From: Tubulanus polymorphus
Lineage: Eukaryota > Nemertea > Palaeonemertea > Tubulaniformes > Tubulanidae
Direction: 5' to 3'
DNA length: 64,000 bases
Assembly: GCF_964204645.1 (NCBI RefSeq)
Contig: NC_134026.1
Span: 18,494,650 to 18,558,649 of the forward strand
Below are positions 1-13,800 of this stretch, piece by piece; positions within the stretch are counted from its first letter, which is position 1; every line of letters begins with the position of its first letter. The translations under genes were made by a program, and so were the position numbers. The notes beneath the pieces were generated by a model that was not told where the DNA came from, ran no database searches, and was given only the letters and a program-made list of their open reading frames with translations.

Positions 1-649
1 AGATCAAATCTGATTGTTTATGCATTTTGTGAGGTCAATTGTAGAGATTTTCATCAATTTTTGGCAATTTCTTATCATATATCTCAAGAATTGCAACCAT
101 GCAATTCTGTTCCATAAAATACTTGTGAGTAACCCGTGGGAACCACAGGTGTTTTTTAGCCCAGAACCTCACACTTTTTGGGTACTTGGCTAGTCTCTGC
201 CCATGGCGGCCGAGACGATCACCTACAGAACATATCCTGTGCTGAAAGAACTTTAGGCCTATAGGCAGCAAATGAATATTTAGTTTAATGAGAAAAATAT
301 ATACCTCATGAGTTGAACCTATGATCATTGTGCGTTACTCATGTGCTAATTCATTCCTTTGCTATAATGTTATAGGTCATTTCCGCTGATGCCTGAAATA
401 TGTTTTTAGGGTTTATTGGGGGCCCACTTTATTACTATGAAATAGCCATTTTACCAGTTCACTCTTATTGCGATCATCAACGTACAAAAAATAAGGGAGA
501 TACATACAGTTACCTCTTATTTACTGATAGATTAGGGCATCCGGGTAGCTGCGGTAAAATTGTTGAGAAATTCTTTAATTTATCTAAAGATTAATCATGT
601 ACAAAATGTAATTTTGTTTAATTCCGAAATTAATGTTTGTGTGTTTCAG
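1..649. other. SCPx intron, left edge
   Basis: No coding exon found. The SCPx exon at 650 begins with two bases that complete a glycine codon, so the preceding exon must lie to the left of the window and this stretch should be intron. Short open frames at 35-328 (-) and 400-594 (+) do not resemble SCPx or anything else I know. Confidence 0.6.
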
Positions 650-3600
650 GTTTAAAGCCAACAGATGTTGATGTTGTTGAGTTACACGATTGTTTTTCGG
701 CGAACGAATTGATTTCGTACGAAGCTCTTGGACTTTGTAGCTTAGGTATTGTATTGTTCTTTGTTATGAAGGAAATATAAACAGGTTTTAATTTATAGTC
801 TTGACATTTGATGATTATTAACGCTGTCATAGGACACACCTCACATGGCATTGAGATTATCGGCGGGTATAAAAAATATTTTCACATGGTGCCCGCTTCC
901 TCGTTACAAAAATAACAATTCCATATTTTTTTTCATTGATACTAATGCATATTTTGTGCCCACAATCAATTGCAAAATTGTTGCTCATCACATGTGCTAA
1001 GATTATGGTGAGTTTCAAGGTCATCGGTTTGTGTATATGTTCGGTAGGGGGCGTTGAGTAGCGGAATAGCGTGGTATTTCTGTATATAGTGGTACCTAGG
1101 CATATTTCGATGAGACAAGATGTTCTATGATTATGGTGTGTTTCAAGCCCATTGATTACTGTATTTGTTCACCTGAGAGCATTGAATATTGAAATTATCA
1201 GATTGTCAGGCATTTCGCGAAGTGGGTACATGGTGTCCCTGGACCTCTAGTTTAAACACCTGGTAGCTCATCAATCACTGACAGGTATTCAGATTATTGC
1301 ATATATTTTAGTTGCAAATTGATATTTTTTGCATGCACTTTTTTACCAGGTGAAGGTGGCAAGTTAGTCGAGAATAATGATAATACATACGGTGGCAAGT
1401 ATGTAATAAATCCAAGTGGAGGATTGATTTCTAAAGGACATCCTCTAGGAGCAACAGGTAGATAATAAAAGTTTTCTAATATCTTATGTCGCCTTGTGCT
1501 TTTTTACGGATTCCATATGTTGATTATTGTGTTGATTCACATGCTCACCTACAATATACAGTAGAACTGGCGCAAGTTGGACACGTTGGGACAAGGGGAT
1601 AATGTCCGACTTAGAAAAAATCTGATAAGTCGGATTTTTGGGGTTTTCTTAGAAAAATCTGAGTTAGTTACATATTAAGACCCTAAACCCTAACTACTGA
1701 AGAGTGACAAGGGGTCAATACTCTATTCTATAGCTGACTACTATTGTAAACATGCGCTTAACATGTGTCCATCGACAGAAAAATTGATCTGCTGGTACAT
1801 GATAGGCGCTGCACACCATCTTTTTGAAAAGAACTGAAATTAGCCGACAGACTTAGAGATTGAAAAATGCATTGCTTTGAAACTTTCAGAACATACATTC
1901 TAGCCACCTTAGCCCAATTTCTGACTTCCAGAATCCAACTTTGAGATAGATTTTGGTATGAAAATGAACTGAAAAAATCGGGACCTTGGAATTTCAGCAG
2001 ACTTCGCCAATTTTCCAACTTATAGCTGTCCGACTTACGCCAGTTCTACTGTATCAACATAATTTCAGGCCAAAAATGAACACATCAGATTTTTTACACT
2101 TCCTGGAAAAAATTAACCACATTTTATCTTAAATGTCTGTAAGCATCTAATCTACTTGAGTTTTGAGACTGACCTCATTTTGACTCTCACCCCAACCTCA
2201 TCATGAAAAACGGCTCTTTTCTGAAGATTGAATTAAGGCGAGCTACTGTTATGCCTCTGTTATCCAGCATCTAACGATCCAACAGGCTCTAGCACTGTCC
2301 GGTTAAAGAGGCATGGTAGTCAAAACTACGTAGTAAATCAATGATTATTGAAAAATAACAACCACCGATTTGAAAAGCTGATCAGGTATCTTTTGAGAGG
2401 CTGGTAGGAGAAAAAGTCGTGAAGTAATTTTTCTTAGTAAACTATTGTTAGTCACGCCACAGCTGGTTTAACAGAAATACTGCTGCTCGTTGGGTTTCAT
2501 TCTACTTGGCAATTGATAGCATCATGACAGTGTATTATTCTTGCATTCAAGTCTCATTTACACTGTTTTGTATAGGTATTGCACAATGTGCCGAACTATG
2601 TTGGCAGTTAAGAGGTCTTGCTGGGCAGAGGCAAGTGAAGAACGCTCAAATAGCATTACAGCATAATGTTGGATTAGGGGGTGCGGTGGTAGTTGGACTC
2701 TACACAAAGCCTCAATTGACTGACAGCAGGTAATGATTTACAGCATAATATCAAAAAATGTATTTTTGATAATATCTATGATTGTATTGTGATTTGAACA
2801 GGGAAGGATTATAACCAAGATTGGTATTGAAATAGAGCAAAAGATAGTAAACCAGCAATTTTAATTCTAAATGGCACGCAGGTTGTTCTTAGATTTTAAC
2901 GACTAGAATAAAAAATCCAGTCAATTAAACTACCAGATTATGCGTGTTTAGTATTGGTACTGGTTTTTATTATAACTTGTGCAGCTTAACGGGATTCAAA
3001 ATTCGTCTCTAGCATTTCCAAGTTTAAAGCAATAAAATCATTAAACAGGTTTCAATAGTGATATTGTTTGAACTTTGATTTTTAATTTTTAATGAGTCAC
3101 GTGAAATGCACGCACTCTATCTATATCTTATATAGGCCTAATGCTTTATACATGCTAGATTTAATATACGAGCACAGATAATATTTAAATCAATGATCAG
3201 ATCATAGTACATGTACCAGGAAATAATTTGATTCTAGGAACAAAATGAAGGGAAGTTCTACATCTGGTGGTAATTCAGGTGGAAATGATGGAAGTAACTT
3301 CAAATGTGCTCCTATATTTGAAGAAATAAAGAAAGGTCTTAAACAGGTACGCAGGTGGATATGAGCAGATTGAATTTGATTGGTCATCATCTTGATTGTG
3401 ACATGCGCATTTGGGGAATTCATGTGTTAAATCCCACGTGGAATTTCTATAACCAGAAAGCATGCAAATTCCGATAGAAAGGGAACATTTATTAAGAGTA
3501 TATACATTGATCACGTTAAGATGGCCCATAACTTTTTTGCACAAATATTTTGGGTACGCTGGTACACACCACCAAGAACAAGTGGTGTTACACACTGCCT

Positions 3601-6033
3601 GTCTTAGTCTTCTCTCCCAAAGATATACTGGTACTATACTGTTGTGTTTGGGCTACTGGATCAGGGATCTTGTCCACCTTACTCAAACTCAAAGCTTCGA
3701 CAGAAAAAAACGCAAACTTATATATTATCACGATGCATCAATGGCCTCACTACGTCTCCTACATGTCAATTTACACATAACATAACATACACACGGAAAC
3801 TTCATAGAATTATTAGCAAGACCATTTAACCATTTTATTCCTTTCATTCTGCAATATCATAAGAAATATAAGAAAGAAGTCAATCAAACAGCATGTAGAC
3901 TTTATGTGACTAGCTACCTAGCTAAACACGCAGATCATACACTTTTGCCTTTTGTCTTAGCTGCAGCTAGCATCACGCTTATTTCATTACCAATTTGAAT
4001 GTTCAACTCTTGGTTTTCAGGATGGTGCTAATATTGTGAAGAAGATGAAAGGTGTTTTCGTATTCAAAGTGACAAATGGCCCAAATGGTAAAGATGGCGT
4101 TTGGGTGGTTGATGTAAAGAATGGTTCTGGAAGTGTCACTTATGGTGGAAAAGGTATGTGTAACTGGGAGGTAAATTTTGAAAGACATTTCTTGGAGTCC
4201 ACCTAAGAAGCGTGAAAGACATCTGTTGTGATTCAGCAATGTTTTAAGTATCTGAGCAATTTCGAGTAGAGTAAATGTATGGTTTAACATGGGAGCCAGA
4301 AACAAGAAAATTAATTTTAGAAAATTATTTGACGCCTGCGAAAAAAATGTAGAATTTCTGGGCTAAGCTAATGTGGAATTGCAAATTTGAAATCGAAGTT
4401 TTAAGAAGAGATTTGGCGATTGGGTAGATGATACAGGTCTTCGACTCTAGAAGTAGTTTAAATTTTTTTATTGAAAATTCTCAATAATTGATCGCGAACT
4501 TGCGACCGACTTCATTTACTTATGCCTCTAAGCTGGTCTGCAACTTCATAGCCTCCATGGTTGAAGAAAGAGCTCTTCTGATGTCTGCTTCATCATGACT
4601 TCGAGCATATCGTGTGGCCTAGCTGGCCGGCCCGGGCCACGGGTTTGGCTGTCACTCGATATCCTAGAGTCTTGAGTCTGGGTGGGTTGAAGTAGACATT
4701 GTGATTTAAAATAACATGCTTATGTTGTTCTGTATGAATTACCCATGTGTCATGTATGTTGTATTAATTTATTTTAAAATTTGTATTTATTGAATTTGGG
4801 AATTTTATCCCGGAATTTCAATGTAATAAGGATCAATAAAGAATTGAATTGAATTGTCACCTAATGCACATGCCATCAGAAGACGCGGAGCCGTATATGA
4901 CAGCTATGCTATTATAAATTGCTAATCTCACGAAACCTGCATACTCCTAATATCAAACATATTTTCTAAAACGTTTGAATATTGAAATTATATGTTTACA
5001 CATTTTCATATTGACCGCTTGTAGCCGCTGATGAAATTCACGCCGGCCCTACACACATCGTAGATAGCTTCGTCATTCCACCGGCATGCCCACGTCAGGG
5101 TCTGACTTTTATATCAGACTTCCAAATCGTGTATACATCCGCCATTTAACCGAATAATCCGATTTACTTATCATTTCTATTTATGCCTGTCGCTTCTGAT
5201 ATAATCATACATCCTTTACTATTACAATACGTCTTCTAATGATATTCAATGCAATATAATATTTCGACGTTCAAATATAGGTCATTATATAATCACAGGA
5301 AGCCATTCTACATCTATGTCAATAATATTTTGCCAGATAGCTTGTTTGTGTACGCATAGACCTGTGACGTTTTGCACATCGATTTACGGCTGTCGTTTGT
5401 AAAATGACGCTGAATGGTTAACATTGTTTAGGTTTCATAATGGTAACGTTTTATAAGGCGTCAAAAAAATCAAACAAAAATATGTACTGAGTTGAACGGA
5501 CTTTCGACTTAATAGGATTCGAGTCGTGCACAATCTACTGTATGAAGCCATTTGGTTTTCACACAAATTCAATAGGGGTGAGTCCAAAATATCCAAATCA
5601 AAGGGTTTCTGGGTGGACTCTCGACTAAGATTGTCTATTACACAATCTTGATATCTAGTTTGTATTGTCTGTAAATATTCTAAGATCTAAATGTGAAATT
5701 CTTACAACGCTTATTTTGTGAATTTTTCTGCTGTGTAGCAAAAGGAGATGTAACGATAACAATGGCTGATGAAGATATGCTAAAGCTGATGTTGAACAAA
5801 TTAAACCCACAAAAGGTTTGTTTTGATGTATGACACGCTGTTGAATTTGATAAACTTTTTTGATAATCGAACTATTATTTATAATTAAAGCGAATGGTGA
5901 ACTCTAGTAGATCTGATTCTTTCTGTTTTGCTTTCAGGCCTTCTTTCAAGGCAAACTGAAGATATCTGGAAATATGGGATTGGCGTACAAACTCAAAGAA
6001 TTCCAACCGAAGACTAAAAAGGCTAAACTTTAA
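650..6033 (+). CDS. SCP2: SCPx / SCP2: 3-oxoacyl-CoA thiolase C-terminus plus sterol carrier domain (3' part of gene)
   Basis: Peroxisomal thiolase fused to a lipid-binding SCP2 domain; it cleaves branched-chain 3-oxoacyl-CoA in bile-acid and phytanate-type oxidation. Seven coding exons are visible: 650-745, 1350-1457, 2576-2729, 3238-3346, 4021-4153, 5739-5815 and 5938-6033 (stop TAA). All have AG/GT borders and join in frame to 256 codons; earlier exons lie outside the window. Thiolase motifs appear in order: [28 protein letters not shown] with the catalytic GHP histidine, then [12 protein letters not shown] and [12 protein letters not shown] Gly/Ser-rich linker in the 3238-3346 exon leads into the SCP2 domain ([49 protein letters not shown]). 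The protein ends AKL, a type 1 peroxisomal targeting signal, as in the vertebrate protein. The fusion order matches the usual animal SCPx. An SCP2-only transcript from an internal promoter, known in vertebrates, cannot be judged here. Confidence 0.95.
775..1200. repeat. Diverged intronic repeat, related to 34080-34320
   Basis: Two similar blocks (about 985-1060 and 1119-1195) share the pattern gattatggtg, a gtttca stretch and tttgttc. The section from 780 (tagtcttgac ... cataggacac) matches the LHPP intron sequence near 34090-34130. It is an old interspersed repeat of unknown class. Confidence 0.45.
1559..2051. mobile_element. MITE, pogo/Tc1-mariner-like, in SCPx intron
   Basis: Terminal inverted repeats begin CAGTAGAACTGGCGCAAGT at 1559 and end with the complement at 2051 (..ACGCCAGTTCTACTG). 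TA dinucleotides sit directly outside both ends (1557-1558 and 2052-2053). At 493 bp with no transposase frame it is a nonautonomous element. A TA duplication and CAGTAGAAC-type ends fit pogo/Tigger-like Tc1-mariner elements. Confidence 0.75.
4440..4857 (+). mobile_element. 3'-end fragment of a non-LTR retrotransposon
   Basis: The sequence finishes with AATAAAGAATTGAATTGAATTG near 4838-4857, written here as AATAAA followed by gaattg-type tandem copies. This is the short tandem 3' tail typical of L2/CR1-type LINEs. A second copy of the same tail occurs at 56352-56373. The left limit is uncertain; no RT frame is visible. Confidence 0.45.
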
Positions 6034-6465
6034 TTAATGACTCCATAGAAACCAAAGATCACTTATTATTTGAGGTTGATTTGATAATTGTATCTCTATT
6101 AAGCAGGCTGCAAAGATTCTAATTCATTCAGAATTATATGCTTTTTGGTTTTTCATAAGGCATGTGTTGGTGGGGACAACGTTGGCCCAATAAGCAGGTG
6201 ACACACGACTAAGTTATGATTTTTCATCATCTTTCAGCAGGTCACAAGCCTAGATAGGTATCGTGATTTAGATTTTGGAAATATGATACCAAGGGTGTGC
6301 TAGTGTAGCACCTATTCATGATACACCTGTCTGTCTGGCCGTGCCCATAGCCAATACTAAATAGTGTTTGTTTCTTCCTTGTGTAGCCTGCACTAAAACT
6401 AATGTAGAATTGTACGTCGTATTCATGTATTCTAGTGTAAAATAATTTATATGAATATTGTGCCA

Positions 6466-6471
6466 AATAAA
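6466..6471 (+). promoter_or_regulatory. Candidate polyadenylation signal of SCPx
   Basis: AATAAA lies 433 bases after the SCPx stop codon, in AT-rich sequence. It is the first canonical hexamer seen downstream of the stop. Confidence 0.5.
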
Positions 6472-6479
6472 ATGTATAT

Positions 6480-9400
6480 TCTTATTGAAATTATATACTG
6501 TTCCAAGATAATGTTTTGATTTAATCTACAATGGAGGGTACAGCCGTTGCAGTTTGTAGGAAATTATTTGAATCATTGTCTGTTACTAAAATGAAAGTAG
6601 AAGAGTAAAATCTCATCCCATACTTTGGAGAAAAAACAACCGAGTTGACCCTAATTTATGGAAGTACGGTATACTACGCCCAAACTGGTACAGTTGGGAG
6701 CTTTTCTACAGTATTACGTGATTACCAGTTGGAAGAACCGCACATTCGAACAAGTCCTTCTATAGACTTGACATTTTATTTTTTCTTAAATTCTGTGACA
6801 CTTTCCTCCATTTCAGTTCACGCATGATGCACTTTCATAATGGAAACTAAGGCCAATTTAGGCTGTGAGTGTGCAGTTATAGTGACAACATAGGGCCTCA
6901 TATGAATCGCCAATGGACATAGAAGATTTATAGTATTTTAAAATACAGTATTGTAGGCGAAGGGCCGTGACTGGTTTAGGCGCAGAACGGACGGAAATGA
7001 AGTCATTTCCGCCTAAGTTCGCGCCTATTTTGCCAAATTGAGCAGACTTCCAGACCAGTACAGGTTAAGTGTACTACTATATTAAGGACAAAAATGTATA
7101 AGCATATGGGGAATTGAAATATTTTATCAATTTGGAAATAAAGTCTGTTATGATGCCATCTTTTTAATGATATTGCTCGCTTAATGCCAACATTTTCAGT
7201 AACCAAATTTGCTCAATCTAACTCAAATTCAATGATGATACCGTTCTTTATAATGCTTTTCCATTGTTCCAACAGTGGCATTATAACGGACTTGGACTGT
7301 GTGTTGAAACAATCATAAGCCGCGTTCACACTAGATTCGGCGCTTACTAAGTACTGTACTTAGCTGTCGCTCACCTAAATACGGCGCTTATACACCCATT
7401 TACGTTCACACTACGAGTCAGCAATTCGACACTTAGTAAGTCCAGTTGAAAACAGATCAAATAACACAAACGCATGGATTCAGTTTTCATGTATACAATG
7501 ATGATCTTTATTTACATGATTAATCTAGTCTTAATCAGACTCTAGCGCGTTGCTTAGCACAAAAAATATTGCCGATTGTCAAGAAAAAACTCATTTGTCA
7601 ACCCTATAAAATCTATTCTGCTTTTCATAAATTTTTAGAGGACCTGACAGATCCTAGAGACAGCATCTTTTTTATCGAAAACAAAACCATCGCATTATCT
7701 CTTCACTAGCTCATAGATACAGAGTTTATATTTCCATAATTAACCGAATTAGGTTCAGCGGTATACAGCTGCCAAATGTTCCTGATTTTCAGTACCGGTA
7801 TTTATTATTTTTTTCGACTGTAATATACTGATCTCATTTGTATGGTGTGTATATAGAACATAAAAATTCGAACATTATAATTCCCAATGAAATGTACCGG
7901 TAGTGAGAAATATTTCATTTTAATACTGGTAGCCCCCTCCAGGAGATTGGCAGCTCCACCGTAAGGTGTCCAAATTACATGACAATCTTCTTTTTCTAAC
8001 GCGAAGTTAAAGGGTTAAATAACCCACTTTGATTAATTTAGCCCATATAAACCAAAATGTCCGCATCAAATAGAATACATTATTCTTAACCTATTAGCAT
8101 TCAAGCCACCTGCATCCACCCTGCCTATTACTCCTCAACTACCCGAATCTGCCCAGACTCTTAGCAGTAATCGAGCCAAAATAGCTTTAGATAAACTAAA
8201 CACCAAAGACATCAAAATTCTGCGTAGGAATCAACATCTTCTTAATTTGAAATTCTTGAGAATTTGGACATGAATGATCTGAGCGCTCACTTATTTCCAA
8301 GTAAGTCTTGATGAATTTCGGAGGTCACGACTTTGGTGGCCCAACTCCTCAAATCTTATACATTGTATCATTTGAAAGCCTTGTCTTTTAACTACAAAAT
8401 AACACTTGACTTTTCATACATGAAAATAAACTGGAAATGAGCTATTCTGTTACGCGATAAATGTGGATTTTCCCTGAAATTTGAAGGAGTAATAGACACT
8501 ACATTTACATTAGTGAAATTCCTAAATGCTAATGGGTTAAAATTTTGTCAGTAAGTATGGTTCCACAATTGGATCTAACATAGTGAAAGAGTATACTATT
8601 ACTATCAGTGTAGCTGCCTGAAGAATTTTCATTTGATTCCATCACTCATTTAGTTTCATTAGAAGCCAGGGCATCATTTCACCAAACAGTTAACGCAAAT
8701 TCTGGAATTCCCAAAAAACCTGGGATGGTATATTCAGCAATGAAGGCAAGTACTGTTATTCACACATAGTGCTCTGTCGTATCAAAAAATTCAAGCTATC
8801 ACCTAAATACGCTAGCCCTTCAGTTTTGAAAAACACAGTCCAGTTATTCTCATCAGTCAAAATTTGCTTTAAAAAGTCAGGTTCGAGAATTGTGCATTGA
8901 ACTGCTGAAATAGTTTAAAGAGCAGAGAGCAAACTGTAAAAAAAAATCACTGAGTTTTTTCAAAGGTAACTTTCCGCCATGAATTTTTGTCTAGTATTGA
9001 ATCAGCGACTTAAATATTCCTTAAGTCTAGCGGACAGGCAGTACCTACGTTCACAAATCGATTATGCAATAATTCAATGCAAATTTCCCAAGATAAATAA
9101 ATAAACAGATGGATCACAATGTTTTCAATCAAAGATTTATAGGTTAGAATTCTATCAGCAACCAAGTGTCTCTTCCTGATCAATGCTCCTTTTCTGGCGT
9201 CTTCCCGTGCTACTAATAATGCCCTCAATGGCACTTCGTCCGTCGATTGATTTATTAAACAAAATTACATTTTTTATTAAGTTTTGAGAAACGTTTAATC
9301 TGATTCAGCGATGGGGCACCCAAAAAATAGGGCCTATAATATGAATAAGAGGGCATCTCGAATGAAAGATAAATTTGAAAATCTTAACTTATTTTTTGGA

Positions 9401-10170
9401 AATACAGAGACCAAGCTAATAGATCATCACTTATCTATACAGGAAATTTACGTCACCCTATTTATGAAATACCCCGGTACATATTAATTAAATAGATATT
9501 CAGATGATCAGATTTTTTGAATTCACAATAAAAATCATCTTCAGGGAAATCAAATATTTAATATCTTTCCCTGAAGTTGAGTGTTAGTGGAGACTCGACA
9601 TGTAAAGCCAAGCTCAGGTTGACTTATGACCCAATCAGAATGTTGTAAGAACAGTGGTAGTCCACACGTGGCTGCTGATTGCTTATTCCTTGGTCCCACG
9701 ATTTTAAGAGCACTAAGATCCGCTACGACTCAATCATCGCTGAGTCTCAGTCATGTGACGCAATACTTGTAGATGATTCGCGATGACATTAAGATCGGTT
9801 GTAGAAATCCTTGCAATTTCGGGTTATGATTGGTCTAAGTAAACTCATGTCAGAATGGATTCTGATTAGAAAATTGCACACTCGCCTGCTTACGATCCGA
9901 TCCTTACCGATTGGATCTTTGTCAACCAGAGTTCAGCTTAAGGATCAAATAAATGAAAGGCAAATTTTTAAACCGCATCAGACACTCATATTATACTTTC
10001 AAACGTGTTATCTATGCTTAATATCTATTTATTCATTGTGTGGTTCTATTAAATATCACTTATAATTGAGCCAGTGCAGAAATTCTATCATGAAAATCTG
10101 AATAATCTTTAGAATTGTACAGAAATCAATGCTGACATGTTCTTATAGACAAAAATCCACAGTGAAAAAT
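6480..10170. other. Intergenic region between convergent SCPx and ANKRD13C 3' ends
   Basis: No coding exon recognised on either strand. Open frames here are short and unlike known proteins. Direct words such as gcgttcacacta / cgttcacactac at 7322-7415 hint at an old repeat. TACCGGTA-type words occur at 7790-7915. Nothing firm can be assigned. Confidence 0.5.
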
Positions 10171-10176
10171 TCCATC

Positions 10177-10182
10177 TTTATT
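10177..10182 (-). promoter_or_regulatory. Candidate polyadenylation signal of the ANKRD13C gene
   Basis: TTTATT on the + strand reads AATAAA on the gene strand, about 690 bases beyond the ANKRD13C stop. Other hexamers are possible. Confidence 0.3.
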
Positions 10183-10870
10183 TTAAGCAGACATCAGAAT
10201 ATCGGTTTACACACAAGCATTAACAGGCTGTGAGGCACGTATCAAAAACTATCAGAGCTACGAAGATAAAATAATCTTTTTTTTTTACATATAAAGATAT
10301 GACTAGCATTATACCGGTGTATAAATATAGTGTGAAAAAGATCAACAGAGAAAATAGTGACGCAAAAATCAGTCAGCTCAGGGCTCACGATGATGGTGAA
10401 CTTAATATCATCAAAGCCCTATGTTTTGCTTTATTGTTTAGAACTCCGACCGGGTAGTGCGCCCCGATCTTTGAATTTATCCTACAATAAGTCAGCATGT
10501 ATTGCGAGGTCGGCCCGGAGATTCATCACCTGCTGGTTCTAGTTTAATAACAAGCTCACGCTATGTAAACGCGCGAAAAGATTCTCTAAGCCACTTTGCA
10601 CAGCGATGAAGATAACGTTTTCAAAATGTCGGATTAAATCCAATCAGCGGCTAGTCATTTCCGAGGGATTCTACGCGTGGCGCGCACCGCTGCTGTGACT
10701 TAAAATCCGTCCTGAGAATATGATTAAAACACGAGTGTCATATCGGCGCTAGTCTGTCCTAGATTCGTCAGCGGCACGTCCATGCCCATCAGCGGTTCGT
10801 CTTTTTCGTCGTCGTAGCCCATAAATCGTTGACTAAGCAGGACATGTAGTAGAGTCGTCTCCATGAAGTG

Positions 10871-13800
10871 TCATAAGTCCGGGAATCGATTTGGATCCTC
10901 GTGATAGTCCGATGGAATTTTGAACAATGAGTCCGATATGTTGTCTCGATAGTCGAACACTTGAAACGTAATCTTGGCACTGACTGTCGGAAATACTGGG
11001 ATTTCTGTAAGAAACGCGATAATGTAGATTGTTAATTAAAGTACTACACTCAAACACTGATACAAAGTGGTGAATCAAGGAAATTTTCCTTTTGGGGGGA
11101 ATGAAAAACCCATATTTCAGCTAAATTGCGTAACATTTTCAAAGCATCTCCATCCTCCCCGGCAGGGATTCGAATGTAATGGCATCGAGTTTGCTAGATA
11201 CGAAACCCATCCACACTAGCCTGAGTGCGCAGCTACGCATGCAGCTTAGATGATGTCATTATTAGCCAATAAGATATCTCATTTCATTTTAGCCCGGGTT
11301 TTTCCAATTATAGTTCTTCCGTTTATAAGCAATTAAGAGGATGACTGTAAAACCTTGACTGTACTGTAAAAGTTTTGCAGCCACTTTTAACCCTTGTGCT
11401 GTGTATGCACTTGTACTGACCAGTGCGTACTGCATTTCTCGAAAAAAAATTCTGAATTTTCAACTCTATTTCATGTAAAGATTGTCTTACATGCGTTTCT
11501 TTTCAATTAGCTCTGGGCTTAAGCTCACAAGCAGGTGTCACTCATATGACATTTCTAAAACGTCAAGAGCAGCAAAAGGGTTTTGGGGCACCATTAGTTC
11601 ACTTCCTGGGCAATGTATCATCATTATTCAAGTGGAATTGCAACTCAGTAGACGTGTTCTAATAAATTATTCTAACTAAACTAAGGTCGCACATTTTCTA
11701 CCTTTGGAGAAACTGATCCTCTAATCATAACAGATCTGAGAAAATGAATAACGTTTCTTTTCTCTTTTCTCACCTATTTTCACAGGAAATCCGGGCGGCA
11801 ATTTGTTAGTCATAAATTCTCGTAGTTTATTGAAATGTTTAAATGGTGCAATCACTTCCAAAACATCTAACAACCTGTAATATTGAAAATAGCCTTCCTA
11901 TATTGCAGAAAAACATACATACAGCTTATCATTCTGTGCAAAAACAGTATCCAAAGGATAGATAAATAAGTATGGTAGTCAGCGATATCATATATACTTA
12001 CACTTCAACTGTCATTGGAAAGTCTTGACTCTGAAAAATTTTCATGAGTGACAAACATTTCAAACTAAAGAATATCTGACCCACGATGAAAGAGACCAAA
12101 TGTTGGAAATGATACTTCATATTGTTTTAGTAAACCAGTACGTTCACAATTACAATTCACTTCCAGAGAGACTAATACTTACCATAGCTAGTGTGGCTTT
12201 AAAATGTTTGGAGGTGTGTTTTAGATGGGGTTTTCTCCCTAGATATGGTGGATGACCGGCTGGTGCTTGCAGATATTGTTCCCACGTAAGTTTACATCCC
12301 ATTGGAGCAATGAGTGATGGACGCCTTTGTATCTGTACATAAAATGAAATCATTTTTGAAACCGCAAACGAATGACAAAAAATAAGTTGCCAGTATTTGA
12401 AATTCACTTGGAGAAAATTTCATGCTTAATATTGAAAACATAGCAAATTTGACTCCTGCATAGTCAAATTGACAGAAGACGGACTTCAACGGTACAGGGA
12501 CCCCATGCCAGCCTGGTGCACTGCTCGACGGTCTATGGTATGATATTACCGTATTAGTGCTGACCAAATTAAATGACACAAAGATTTTAATCATTACTAT
12601 ATACATTGTAGTATAAACATGAAAGCTTTATCAATTAGTATAATCAAATATACTCTTCATATGATAATAATACCACATAAAAATAAAAAATTTTGTAGTC
12701 ACACAAAATTGTTTCAGTACGTGATTAAATACATTACATCATGATGTAAAAAGGATAAGATAGTATCTATTATAAAAATCCAAAATAATATGAAATGGTG
12801 TAGGTTTAGGAGGTTTAACATTGATAGAACAAAACGTTATCCAGAGAAATCTGCCAAAGTTTCAATAGCTGAATTAGGGGTTGTGTTGCAGGCAGTTATG
12901 TGATAAAGCCACTTCATCGGACAAGTATAGCACCCAGGAAGAAAGCCACTAAATATTTGGATGGATATATGAAAGCTGTGGGTACTGGAGTGTGTAATGG
13001 GTAGTGTAGTGTGATCTGTGTGCATTTTGGTGGCCAGCACACATATCACATTGTTCATTGGGGTTTAGTCCAGGACTCGCGAGATTTTCAACAACACGGA
13101 AGTAACGTGTAACAAATGATGACTTGAATTGCATGACTACCTACCACCCCTCATTATTGTTGGAAAACTAAACGTTCCGCACTGACTAAAAATTAGTAAT
13201 AATAATCAATAACATTTTAGAAATGGCCAGAATTTTAACTTAGGTTCTATCTCATTTTTATTTTACAATTGCGATTGGTATAATTTTTTTTTAAACGGCC
13301 GTTAAGGCTTCATGTTTCGTCTGCAATTCACTGCAAATAGTTACGCAACTACGCACATTTCAGTGTTTTTGGCAGCTGTACACTCAATCGGCACCGTTCG
13401 TGACTAGCTTCACTGCGGAATTATCATTAATTAACATCGCCATATCACATCATAAACTTATATTGTGCCTTAAAACCCTAACAGCCGAAATAATTGAAAT
13501 ACACACACGATTTCTATCATTGAAAATTGAGAGAATGGCCGTGTTTGTGTTCTGCTGCTTCGCGTAAATCCCGCGGGGTGGCGCCACCGCGCGGAGTGGG
13601 GCCGATACGTCCAGGAAGATAGACACTCTAAATATTTGGATGGATATATGAAAGCTGTGGGTACTGGAGTGTGTAATGGGTAGTGTAGTGTGATCTGTGT
13701 GCATTTGTGGCCAGCACACAGATCACATTGTTCAATGGGGTTTGGTCCAGGACTCGCGTGATTTTCAACAACACGGAAGTAACGTGTAATAAATGATGAC

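Noticed and set aside
400..594. SCPx exon upstream of 650
   Set aside because: The frame does not resemble thiolase sequence and lacks a splice donor giving the required single-base phase.
10833..11078. 81-residue - strand ORF over the ANKRD13C last exon
   Set aside because: Out-of-frame shadow of the true exon 11004-10871.
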